The notes beneath the pieces were generated by a model. The model worked only from the letters and a program-made list of their open reading frames with translations. It was not told the origin of the DNA and ran no database searches. Position numbers and translations under genes: made by a program. A DNA stretch of 64,000 bases from assembly GCA_922989275.2 (NCBI GenBank), contig OV277871.1:62083848-62147847 (forward strand). The letters are read 5' to 3'. Positions 23,355 through 33,404 of the stretch are shown piece after piece. Within the stretch, counting starts at the first letter, position 1. The number at the start of each line of letters is the position of its first letter. The DNA is from Gari tellinella (Eukaryota > Mollusca > Bivalvia > Cardiida > Psammobiidae).

Positions 23355-23747
23355 TTAACATCCGTATCTGGTAAATATATGGACCGATGGGATTCCCCAT
23401 GAAGAGGGGAGCTCATAAAGAGAACCTGATCGCAATTCCCTACTCCTGTTATCATCAGAATGATCTGGTTCTTCATAGATATGCCCAGTGTAAAGTACCG
23501 ATATATGCGACATCGGTTTATAAAGTCTCCTTTGTTGGACTTGGCTTGGTGGGACTTCTTTAAATGGGTATTCAGTTTTACTTTTATATTGTTTTAAGCA
23601 GCTATCTGCGTTTAAATTAATCCCTTTACGTTGAACTACACATGTAGTTAAAGATACATGGGTATTTCGCCTATTACATTGTACGCCAATAACCATAAAG
23701 GGCGCAGCCATTTTGAAAATTTCTGTCACGTGATCAAATTGGAGCAC
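23355..23747 (-). CDS. 130-codon open frame of unknown function
   Basis: The longest frame of this region not explained by a repeat. The C-terminal half is hydrophilic (TGHIYEEPDHSDDNRSRE, then SGSLYELPSSWG) and ends in a stop. It has no transmembrane segment or domain I recognise. CACGTGACAG just before the start could be a splice acceptor, so it might be a last exon rather than an independent gene. Chance openness is quite possible. Confidence 0.2.
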   Translation of the reverse strand: MLQFDHVTEIFKMAAPFMVIGVQCNRRNTHVSLTTCVVQRKGINLNADSCLKQYKSKTEYPFKEVPPSQVQQRRLYKPMSHISVLYTGHIYEEPDHSDDNRSRELRSGSLYELPSSWGIPSVHIFTRYGC

Positions 23748-23754
23748 AATGACT

Positions 23755-23962
23755 GGATAAGTTGGACATAGATCATTGTAAGACTTAACAAAACGTTAAA
23801 AATGGAGATAGAACATTGTAATACTGGCGATAACTTCCAATAGAAAGCTTGGATAAACATATGGTTTGCACCAGGAATTAGCTCTTGAAATTAGCCGTCC
23901 AACGGTATATATAACCCTATTTGTTTACAAAATGGACAATGCCTGGATAAGTTGGACATAGA
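23755..23962. repeat. 20-bp direct repeat, 188 bp apart
   Basis: TGGATAAGTTGGACATAGAT occurs at ~23755-23774 and ~23943-23962 in the same orientation. Confidence 0.7.
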
Positions 23963-23995
23963 TTGGAAAATGCCTTTTATTAATTTAGTTATTCC

Positions 23996-24020
23996 GGGGG
24001 GGGGGGGGGGGGGGGGGGGG
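23996..24020 (+). repeat. Run of 25 G
   Basis: An uninterrupted G25 tract. It could form G-quadruplexes and is a likely length-variable or assembly-uncertain site. Confidence 0.9.
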
Positions 24021-24419
24021 CTTAGTGAGAGGCTTTAAACAATGTTTTAGTTTACATTCTACTGTTGTAAACTAGAGATAATCTGGGTCTTTGACAAATT
24101 ATATGTGACTGTAAGTTTTCAAACAGTGTAGATTATTAATGAGTGAAACCCTAGGTTACATCAAACAACGTCAGGCGAGCAAAATCGGGGCCGAACATGA
24201 CTTTATTGTATTTATTCCGATGTAGATCTAACTTAGAAGATAAACATAAAGTAAATCGTTTGTATATAAACTGAATGTCACTGTCAGGTCAAGATTCAAC
24301 TGATTCTGCGATAAAATCGATGTCGAATACACGGACCAAGGCATAATCATAATAAATGAGCAGCTATCGGGCAATTTTTCACGTTACGAAGCCTTCATAA
24401 AACAAAACGGAAGTATATC
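24021..24419. other. Nothing recognisable
   Basis: No supported feature. Confidence 0.5.
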
Positions 24420-24600
24420 TTTAGACGGCGTCACTGTGTTTTACCATGTACGCCGTCGTAAATTTTACGTATGATGTGTTGATTTACGATCTCGTTTATG
24501 AAACGCAATTCGGCAGAGATCGTAAATGATTTGTCGTATTGTATATATACGATAAATATACGATACGGTCGCAAATATTGATGAAACGGGCCCCTGGTTA
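24420..24600. mobile_element. End of a fold-back element with inner hairpin
   Basis: Read inward from the right end it begins GGGGCCCGTTTCATCAAT, like 16582. Inside, ATTTACGATCTC at ~24483 pairs perfectly with GAGATCGTAAAT at ~24515. A second short pair, GACGGCGT/ACGCCGTC, lies at ~24425-24455. Confidence 0.5.
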
Positions 24601-24682
24601 GTAGATCTATATTCAGTTCATAAAGGCTATATAGTTAATAAATCAAGTGAACGCGTTTTAAGGGTTGACGAGGTGAGAAAAT

Positions 24683-24840
24683 AAATCTAACACCACAGTT
24701 GAGTGTCAGATGGATATCTCACCCTCGGTATGAAGATATTTAAGAACACTTGGCTGAGCCTCGTGTTTCTAAAATATCTTCAAACCTCGGGTGGGATATC
24801 CTTATCTGACACTTATGGTGTTGTTAGATTCACTATATCA
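24683..24840 (-). repeat. Hairpin H4 (tandem-GA hairpin family)
   Basis: Arms of ~70 bp: AAATCTAACACCACA through GTGTCAGAT and GGATATC pair with GATATCC, ATCTGACAC and the GGTGTTGTTAGATT end. The apex 24747-24765, on the minus strand, reads CACGAGGCTCAGCCAAGTG, so one of the two G.A pairs has become A.A. Arm sequence is unrelated to the other members. Confidence 0.75.
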
Positions 24841-25536
24841 AGGCTCGACTGTACATACAAAACATTTCTTGAAAACACAGTGTAGTTACGAAATAATTTC
24901 CAAAGCTTTTCTTCTCTCGAAGAATTAATTCTTTTTTCTTGTAATTCAGTTTCGCTATGAAATTGCAAATGCTATTCAAAACCACGCATATTTACATATA
25001 GTTTCCCCAAGTAAAAGGCTCATAAATTCTTAGTCACCGCTGTTTTCCCTTATTTCATTTGGAACAAGAATCTCGGGTTTTCTAAACCCATCTTTACTTC
25101 GGGACTTAATACGGAATACTTGGACGGAATTATGGCGTACCATTGTATTCATGCTTTATGTTCATTGTAGTTTTGTTCAAGATCAAACGCCCAGTAACCC
25201 TGCTTCTAAATCAGCTCCAATGTGTTAGCCGCTTAGATTGAAATAAGCCTTCCACGTTTCCAAGAAGTTGTAATTGCATTGCTTTGAGTTTTCGATTCGT
25301 TTCGTTTAAACGGGTAATGGTAGCATATATTCTACTGTAGCTGTCATGTTAAATGAGCAATTCAGAATGCTGAGACATTTAGAACTTCATGCAACACTCA
25401 GACGTTTTCATACGTGTCGTTTCTCGGAATAAAATTTGCCCGGTAAACGTCTTGTATCTCACATCAGTTAAACTAATATTGCTGAGGCTCAAATGTTTTG
25501 TATTACTGAACTTATGTCGCAGGTCGTGCATTACCA
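24841..25536. other. Nothing recognisable
   Basis: No gene supported. Confidence 0.5.
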
Positions 25537-25729
25537 GCCCAGTGTTCATTAGCGCGAACTCTAGCGAACCTCTCGCAACGAACTTCTCTACTCGGGGGGA
25601 TCTTAGGTCGAGAGACCAGGAGAGAGACAAAAGCATGCAATGTTGGAACCATGTGACCATGGAGTACGCCCCGAGCAGTGAGGTTAACGGCGAGAGGTTC
25701 GGTAGAGTTCTCTCTAATGAACGCAGGGC
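25537..25729. mobile_element. Inverted-repeat element (193 bp)
   Basis: GCCCAGTGTTCATTAGCG, then GAACTCTAGCGAACCTCTCGC on the left is matched on the right by the reverse complement of GCGAGAGGTTCGGTAGAG and AATGAACGCAGGGC; the arms are ~45 bp. The overlapping frames on both strands (25379-25769) are explained by this symmetry and are not called as genes. No target duplication is clear. Confidence 0.65.
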
Positions 25730-26365
25730 GGGTTTGAAAGAAATTTACAGCTTAACCATCTCACCATAACGTTATCTACATTTAAGAAATAATCTCCGTC
25801 CTACCGTTCTTAAATGTTTATCTCTGAAATGCATAATTGCTCAGATAATTTCTTTTAATGTGTTTAACCCTCAACCTGCTTGTGAATTTTTCGTCTGCTT
25901 ATCCTTTGCGTCTGCTTCAAGATTTGTCACGGAGCATATTGGTTATAACATAGCTTGGACCCAGATGAGATGCAAGGTCCCTTGACGTCTCGTCTGGATT
26001 CAAGCTGTTTGCAAATTACACTTTATTTGTTAATGGACGGCTCGGGGGTTAAATCGTTACTGGGTGCTGACTAACTGTAGTCTTCTCTGTGTGTTTAGTA
26101 TGAATTAAATAAACCCCTTGAGTACAGGCATGTCAGGGCCTCTTTTTACAGACTGTGATAGTTTTGCCATTTTTGCACACATGACTTGTGACGTTACAGT
26201 TATTTCCATGTATTTTGGGTTGAATGGGGCTGGGGTGGGGGTCATCGTTCATTCAAAGGTCAGAGAGTAATACAGCTTAGCTTTATCACTATGAAATTCC
26301 TAACATATCTCTGTTATAGTGGATACATTATTATTTCCCGATAAACAGGTATACGCCCAAACTAT
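25730..26365. other. Nothing recognisable
   Basis: No gene supported. Confidence 0.5.
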
Positions 26366-26367
26366 TA

Positions 26368-26555
26368 CAGGCAAACCTCTCTATTTGTCCTATAAATTAT
26401 TAATTATTAGGTGTTTATGACAGCAAGGTGACAGTGAAACAGATAGCTCTTAACGGAGCTTTCTGATTTACTGTAATCTTGCTTTAAGGAGTCATCTGTC
26501 TTTTATACATTCAACTAGCCTTCGTTTTAGTGGTCGTAATAGAGAGGCTTTACTG
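26368..26555. mobile_element. Pogo-like MITE, copy 2 (188 bp)
   Basis: TA on both sides (26366-26367, 26556-26557). Ends CAGGCAAACCTCTCTATTTG and, inward from the right, CAGTAAAGCCTCTCTATTAC. CAGTAAAACCTCTCTAT-type termini are common in pogo/Tigger-like MITEs. Inside is a hairpin around CAGCAAGGTGACAG and AGCTCTTAACGGAGCT. Confidence 0.75.
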
Positions 26556-26588
26556 TATTTCCTTTGCAAAAAGTTTAAAGTCAGAGCA

Positions 26589-26609
26589 GACGCCGGGTAA
26601 CCCGGCGTC
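26589..26609. repeat. Perfect GC-rich palindrome
   Basis: GACGCCGGGT and ACCCGGCGTC flank a single A: a 10-bp perfect hairpin. No U tract follows, and its role is unknown. Confidence 0.7.
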
Positions 26610-27216
26610 ACACAGATGAAAGTGAATAGTCTGAATTGTCAACCAGTTTCATTTTCTACATTTTGTTTCTTTGCGTGTTGGTTTTGTTTGGGACCGAATA
26701 ACGTCTTCTCAACTTCTCTATTGCAAACAGTTTGGAGCCGGAATAGTGAACGATTTGAAACATTTTTTCTACAATTTATTACATTCCGACTGCCTGCGTT
26801 TTGTTTCGTTTAAATGGGGATGAGTAACGTTTTACCAATGTAGATGTTCTCGAACCAAGCACTTTTCAAAAATATATCGCGGGATCTTGTGTTATTCTAT
26901 TCAACACATTTCTTGATGACAGAGACAAATCGAGTTCATGTTTAAGAGTATTAAGTCAGAATATGAATGCATCGAAGCCTTAAAGAGGTTACACACATCA
27001 TTAAACAGAATTGAATGTATCACTTTAAATGAATTCCCAGCGGCGTATCTTAAATGGAAATTGCTTTGGGTCAAATGTGTATTAACTGCTAACTCCCGAA
27101 TTCGATATTAGACTCATTTACGCAATGCCGACACGCGCATTCCTTTACGCTATCAACGTCATAGGCAGCTTAAGTCGACTTCGCAAACAGGTTTGATCCT
27201 GAACATAGGCAGCCTT
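26610..27216. other. Nothing recognisable
   Basis: A 65-codon frame at 26616-26813 has no recognisable domain. Confidence 0.45.
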
Positions 27217-27762
27217 ACATTTGTGACATGATCCAAACTGTTTGACAAATCGACATTTGTGCCATGATCCAAACTGTTTGACAATCATATCGACATTTGT
27301 GCCATGATTCAGACTGTTTGACAAAGCGACATTTGTGCACTGATCCAAACTGTTTGGAAAAAAAAGACATTTGTGCCATTATCCAAACTATTTGACACTC
27401 ATATCGACATTTGTGCCATGGTCCAGACTGTTTGACAATCATATCGACATTTGTGACATGATTCAGACTGTTTGACAACCATATCGACATTTATGCCATG
27501 ATCCAAAATATGTGACAAAGCGACATGTATGTCATGATCCAAACTGTTTGACAAATCGACATCTGTTCCATGATCCAAACTATTTAACACTCATATCGAC
27601 ATTTGTGTTATGATCCAGACTGTTTGACAATCATACTGAAATTTATGCCATGATTCAGACTGTTTGACAATCATATCGACATGTGTGTCATGATCCAAAC
27701 TGTGTGACAAAGCGACATTTGTGCCATGATCAAAATTATTTGACACTCATATCGACATTTTC
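27217..27762. repeat. Minisatellite, mixed 36- and 40-bp units
   Basis: About 14 units of GACATTTGTGCCATGATCCA plus AACTGTTTGACAA, joined by either ATC/AGC (36 bp) or the longer ATCATATC/CTCATATC (40 bp). The unit contains the dyad AAACTGTTT. Because the mixed periods keep some frames open, three overlapping minus-strand frames with VWIMAQM-type repetition appear; they are artefacts. Confidence 0.9.
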
Positions 27763-28792
27763 TTAGGTCAATTTGCCTTACTTTGGAATTATAGTTAAGG
27801 CAACATTTTTACAGCAGATGATATATTGACAAATAAAGTTTTATTACAGGAGATCACAATTAGTGGTTATAGAACTGTAACATTAAATGTTGCGTGAACA
27901 GTACACCTATATGTGATGTAAAGTTATTTTTACTACAGTAAAACATCCGCTTGCAATTGAAACAAAGGAACATTACACGGAGCAACATGACATTGTATAG
28001 AAGAGTAAAACAAAATTATTATCCGTTAAAAATGAAACGTAAGGCAAATGCATTGCAGTAACATGGAGAAAATGCCTTATTGTATTTTTAAACGTCGATG
28101 ATTTAATTTATGTTTGTTAAAATTTCGAGATTGAATAAAGGCCGATGTAGCCGGTGTCTGATATGGCTCGAAACTGTTTACCACTGTCGTACTTGTGTTG
28201 GATAAACGTGTTTGTTTTGGAAAACAATGACGTTACTTCACTACATGGTTTACATTATTTTATATAAATTTGCATGGAAAACACTTTATCATCACATTAC
28301 AAACAACACCTTTCAATGCACACAAAAAGTTTGACCCCTGTGACCTTGAACTTAGGGCCTGTGCTTAGGTTATGAAATATGTGTTACGGTTTTGAAAAAT
28401 GCCTTGAACTCATATGTCCATTGAGATACTTCTTACATATTTAGTATGCATATGTATATGGGCATGACCTTTCTGTTCACACAAAACAGTTGATATTTGT
28501 GACCTTGACCTCCTAGTCTATTTTTAATTTTCTAAATGTGCCGAAGGCAAGCTTTGTTCTCTCTCTGACAACTCTCGTTAAAGATCCTAGGATACTTATC
28601 TGATTATCAGAATGCAACTTGTTAGTCACTCGTATCGATGTTTCTGAAGTGAACAGATCTAAAATACATTTGAACCCCTTGTTAGCTGTATTGTATTTTT
28701 GCTTTACTCTTCTACTGTATTAATGTTGTAGTCGTTAACATAAATTTGACAGTAAGCTGTTTTAAAATCAAACTCTGTTATACTTATTTAAG
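27763..28792. other. Unassigned, with TGACCTTGA words
   Basis: Between ~28320 and 28560 are GTGACCTTGAAC and GTGACCTTGACCTCC with a GTGCCGAAGGCA hairpin-like phrase, similar in style to the tandem-unit elements at 33.4 and 43.3 kb. Probably a decayed relative. No gene. Confidence 0.4.
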
Positions 28793-28961
28793 AATTAATA
28801 AATTTAAACCAGTGTTTTATCGTGCAATCGAACACTGGTAGGAGTTGAGATGCGTACTAATTTAGTCACGAGGCTTTTAGGCCGAGTGGTTTAATTACAA
28901 GCATCTCAACGACTACCCGTGTTCGATTGTTAGATAAAACACTGGTATTGATTTATTATTT
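28793..28961 (+). repeat. Hairpin H5 (tandem-GA hairpin family)
   Basis: Arms of ~75 bp: AACCAGTGTTTTATC, CAATCGAACAC and GAGTTGAGATGC pair with the matching right-arm blocks GCATCTCAAC, GTGTTCGATTG and GATAAAACACTGGT. The apex 28867-28888 is CACGAGGC and GCCGAGTG around TTTTAG, with the tandem G.A mismatch on the plus strand. Downstream on the same strand is ATTATTTCGATTCTAAC, the flank shared with H3 and H6. Confidence 0.85.
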
Positions 28962-30348
28962 CGATTCTAACACATAATTTAACCTTAATTTGCACCGAAG
29001 CAATGGCGCTACATTTCTTGGCGTACACATTTTCGAAGCCATATGACGTCACGTTAGAACGTTTTAGCGCGTGAGTGTTTTTTTGAAAATTCAAACACTG
29101 AAACGTTCGTTCTTTGTTTATAAAGGGGCGTGCGCGAAGTGTGTTAGAATTATATTTACATACATAGATCGAAATGTTAGAAGTAAATGGTTCATTTATT
29201 AGCACTTTTGGACTGCACAATACACTGGCTAAAGTGTTTAGCTTAAGAACTAATCTTGCGTGTGTGTATGAATGTTAGTGCTGTTTGACATCATTAATCA
29301 GGATTCCTAAAAAGAGGGAGACAACTGGCTAACTTCAACAATTTTTGTCAGTTATCTCAACACAAAATCCTAGGGTGTTACTACTCATTCGAATAGTCTC
29401 GAAAAGAGGCTTCTAATGGTAATTGACAACATATGGTTTCATGCAGCAATAAAGATGTTATTTTGAAATACTCCCCTTATCTTGAACTTTGGAATTTCAG
29501 AAGCACGTCGTTTTAATAAGCTGTCTGAGCGATAGACATGATTAGTCAAGCAGTGTGGATATTGATAAAACTTCAATTTGCTCGGTGTTTGATCTAAACT
29601 AAACTGCTAAATTCTTACCTTTTGCACCCTATTTAATTTCTGTCCGCGAGGTTACATTGTATCGTCTGCGACAAGTCTGCATTGATATAAAAGATGAGTG
29701 TAAGAGTGTCATACAGTTTTGATCCAGATAAGACACAAAGTTACATTGCAGCTGACCTGGATCTAAACGATCTGCATCTGTCGGCCGCAGCGTGCAGAAA
29801 ATAAACAGTTGTTTTAGCTTTGTCGAATCACTCTGCCGAAACTAATCTGTTTAGACTTTAACTGTAACATCTCAATTGATCTATATTCCATGGGCTTCAA
29901 TCTAATTAGAACGTTCACTTGTTAAATCAATTAACTTTGAAACAAGACCTGTTCCTTCAGAACAAATGTTCAAGAAAGAAAGGCTAATTTCTTTCAAGAG
30001 AAAATAATTTGATTAAAGCGACGATATATGCACCATAGTTCATGACGAATTCCCCAATACCCCGTGTCCTAATATTCACCAGTTGTCTCCGTGCGTTAAG
30101 TCGGATGACACATCAAACGAACTCTTATTCCATAAACGTGTCCGTCAACGCTGGCATTCGCAAAAGGAAACTGTTTACAGGGCTCCAGATAAGAGGGAGT
30201 AAACAGAACAAATCTAATATTGTCTCAGCCAATTCAGTAACACATCCTATTGAATATTTACATCAAAGGTTTAAATGCAGAAATAAAGATTTTATTTTTT
30301 TGAAATACTGCTCTTAATTGAACCCTGATCATTTGCAAATGTCGATTC
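28962..30348. other. No gene; region downstream of H5
   Basis: Minus-strand (28930-29220) and plus-strand (30042-30317) frames have no recognisable domain. The first ~250 bp may belong to the same element as H5, because the flank is homologous to that of H3. Confidence 0.4.
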
Positions 30349-30574
30349 TTTACCCCATAGCATGTTCATATATCCACTTTAAGCAGGTTGAAATTAAAAT
30401 AGAATGCGCCTTAAGGCGCCTTCTTCTTTAGTTTAGCCTGCTGAAGCTGCTGTATGGTAAGATTCAGAATCTATTTCTAATGGTACATGTTCATGACTGT
30501 AAACATTTAAGTAATTTTCTTCAGTGGTAGAATAAATCAAATGGGCTAAAAGGCGATTCTATGAGGGATAAGGG
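30349..30574. mobile_element. TTAA-flanked MITE (piggyBac-like), copy 4
   Basis: Right end TTAA at 30575-30578 reading inward CCCTTATCCCTCATAG; the left end TTACCCCATAG is slightly eroded. The inner hairpin pairs ACTTTAAGCAGG with CCTGCTGAAG, centred on GCGCCTTAAGGCGCC. Confidence 0.65.
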
Positions 30575-30578
30575 TTAA

Positions 30579-32532
30579 TGTATTTACTGTTTCCTTTGCT
30601 TGGTATTGCGGTGACTGCACTCAGAGTGTTAACATAATCATATGCAGAAGCCCTGCAACTGATATGGAGGATGGCGGATTTTCAAATGTTAAGAAATTTA
30701 ATTTTATCCCAGTTCTAACGAAGTATTTGGGGGTCTGGTTTAGTTCAAAACTGTATAAAACCGATACCCGTATTGCACAACACACGGGTTTGTTGGGAGA
30801 GGATAACGGGTCCTTTTAGTGTCATATGAATAGTGTAGGTAGTTCGTTCCGTGTATATTTGTTACTTACAAATAAAGGAATAAAGCTGAAAACGATCGAT
30901 CGTAATAGACTGACCGGAATCAGATCAAACAAATATCTAATGAACCTGAGGGATGTGTTGTCAGTACACTATAATCATTTATGTCTCCTATATGCTAGAT
31001 TGGTGGTGTTTAGGTTACACAATATCCTGCAACTTTGCCCAGCGCACAATTTATACAGTGAGAATTCTTTTTATTTCTACATAAACGCTTTTATATTAAC
31101 AGTTTTGATTGACATGGCAAACACTTAGGGCTAGACCAATTACCGTGTGACTCGGCATCTTAGAACGCTCCGAATTGTTTGCAACTTACATTAAAACAAA
31201 TCGTGTACGGCTTTCACAGAGCGTCAGATAAGGGGATATTTAAATCTTATTTCTGCACTTAATATCTTCTAATGAGTTGTGACACCATAGGATTAGAAGC
31301 TGAAATGAGCGAGAAAAATATTGGATTTGTTTTTACTTCCTCTTACTGTTTACCGCTCATATCATAAACTTAAGGATCCAACATTTTTAGAATTTTAGCT
31401 TTGAAATGCCCTCCTCATCTGGAGCTCTGTATCAAACGGTCTTATCATATTTGGTTCTTAAGTAGTGTAGGAGTGAAATTGATCGGGTCGGCTATGTTAT
31501 CGAACCGAAGACGTATATATAATGCTAAGACATAGTAAAGCTTGACTATTTAAAGGAGACTCGACACCAATGGGCCTGTCAGTTGTACTGTCAATCTAGA
31601 CCGCTGGTATTGGTCGAATCTGTTGCCCTGTAATCCAATCTATTATTGACGCAAAGTCTCCGAAGATTAGTAAATGGCAATTTAGATTGAGGGGATTTAT
31701 TGGATTTGATATCGGTCACTATTGAATACAATCAAAGCTTGGCGCCTTTGTCCTGTACTGATAGGGAATTGATCAAGGGAAGCTTGGAACATATCTGGAC
31801 GTATTTTAATTAATTGAAAGGTGTTGAAATAAGATCTCGTATACATTTTCTCTCGGTTAACACAGATACATTCAAAAGAATATAACAGTGGGTTATATTT
31901 TTCTTAACACAGAAGGGTTACGAACAATTGAAGTAAAAACAGATGCTAATTAATCTGCCATTGACCGAGCTCCACATGTTTGCTCTAACGGTCTATAATT
32001 GGCGAAAATAATTTTAATAAGCTTTCGTTTTCTGCTATGCATTGCATCAAGTATATATCTATTGTCTATTAAACAGTAAGATAAACCATCGAAAATTGAC
32101 CTGCTTCATAATTCACAGTTCCGTTAAAGGCGTTTGAAATTACCTCATTCAATGTCAAGTTCGACTTCAAGAAAATGGGGGACAAGATCCTGCATGAAAA
32201 TGAAATCGTTAATGTACAGACGTCACACAAGCTAACGTGATACAACGACGTTACGTCAAATCGCGATTTTCAACGTCAAATTAAGTGGCTTTTTAATCAG
32301 AATTGTACAGTCGCATGGGAAGTGATACGGTAGATAAATAGTTTGCATTTTGCATGATACGTTTATAAAAGCTGCTTTTAAATACTAAGAAAATGAAGTA
32401 GCGATCGTTGTAAAGCATACATTGTAATACCAGAAAATACATGTTAACTGTTTCTGTCTTATAATCCTTTCAGCATAAATATTATCGACCCAAAGTGCAC
32501 CGTTTAATTGTATAAATGCTGCATTAGACCAG
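30579..32532. other. Nothing recognisable
   Basis: A 100-codon plus-strand frame at 30826-31128 has no recognisable domain. At ~31553 TTTAAAGGAGACTCGACACC resembles the terminus of the TTAA-flanked element at 49568, but no partner end is visible. Confidence 0.45.
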
Positions 32533-32700
32533 GCCCCGTGTTCACTAAAAGTCATACGACCAAAATCAGGATCAGATCAAATACCTTGATTTTTCGGCTC
32601 AACTGATCCTGAGACCAAAATCGGTGTTCATGAAACAAAATTTGAGACGGATCAGTTGAACCTAAAATCGCGATCAAGTTGATCCTGTTTTTCCATGTTA
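32533..32700. repeat. Short inverted phrases around GATCAGTTGA
   Basis: GGCCCCGTGTTCACTAAAAG begins a segment with repeated AATCAGGATCAG, CAACTGATCCTGAG and GGATCAGTTGAACC words. The start resembles the GTTCATTAG and GTTTCATCAA element termini elsewhere in the window. Probably a decayed inverted-repeat element. Confidence 0.4.
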
Positions 32701-32789
32701 TAAGCGGCCACAACGTAAGAACTCTCCAATTGGAGGTTCAAGGTTACTACTTTCCCGTAAACTGTCATACACCGGTGCGTTCACATTGC

Positions 32790-33260
32790 CGATCTGAGAC
32801 CCCGATCAAACTCGATCACGCGGTCGTACTTGGTCTGCTTCGGGGTCCTGGTCGGTCTGCTAGGGGTCCTGGTCGATCGAGAGCGGTCTGCATCGATCGA
32901 GTTCGGTCGACCTTACTACTCGGAAATTTGGAACATGCTCCAAATTTCCGTGTAGCGATCGAGAAGACTGACGGTCTGGAAGTGGTCTGAAATCAATCTA
33001 GTAGCGCTCGGGTCAACTCGAGTACTCAATCGAGATGATCGAGAGAAAATCTTGTAACATTTCTGTGCCGACCTCTACTCGATCTGTACTCGATCAACTC
33101 AACTTCACACGATCTAAATCCGACCGTGTTCGATTTCATTGGCTTCATCACCGCAAGGAATTGTCGACCACACTCGTTATGTTCTCGATCGCACTCGATG
33201 TGATCTCGATTTCTACACGAGTGTTATCGACCTCTACACGATCTATCTCGACCTCAACTC
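32790..33260. repeat. TCGA-rich degenerate short repeats
   Basis: Dense in CTCGATC, TCGACC and CGATCGAG words, with a central hairpin CGGAAATTTGG/CCAAATTTCCG near 32919-32952. The left half is GGTC-rich and the right half is dominated by CTCGAT-CTACACGA units. The plus-strand frame 33035-33334, with STRS-type repetition, is a by-product and not a gene. Confidence 0.6.
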
Positions 33261-33404
33261 GAGGTTACTATTCCTCTTTACCGAAGCACAATTTATCTTT
33301 TGACAAGTGGGATGGAATAGTCGTCGGTTGTTAACTACTTGCTAACATTTAAAATATTCATCAGCCTATAGAAGGAGAAACTGCTCTGGCATTGTTACCC
33401 TTTT

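Noticed and set aside
22668..23822. Element bounded by GTTCTATCTC and GAGATAGAAC
   Set aside because: Only ~10-16 bp match, no target duplication, and similar words recur several times between; too weak.
16582..24600. A single 8-kb transposon with GGGCCCGTTTCATCAA ends
   Set aside because: Ends face each other, but no target duplication matches and other elements of full structure lie between; two family members are more likely.
25379..25769. Overlapping 93- and 126-codon frames on opposite strands
   Set aside because: Explained by the inverted-repeat element 25537-25729; symmetry keeps both strands open.
27145..27590. Minus-strand frames with VWIMAQM repetition
   Set aside because: Frames through the 36/40-bp minisatellite; no start context or domain.
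27217..27762. CRISPR-like array
   Set aside because: Units are contiguous without unique spacers, and the DNA is eukaryotic; it is a minisatellite.
33035..33334. 99-codon frame with STRSISTSTR repetition
   Set aside because: By-product of the TCGA-rich degenerate repeat.
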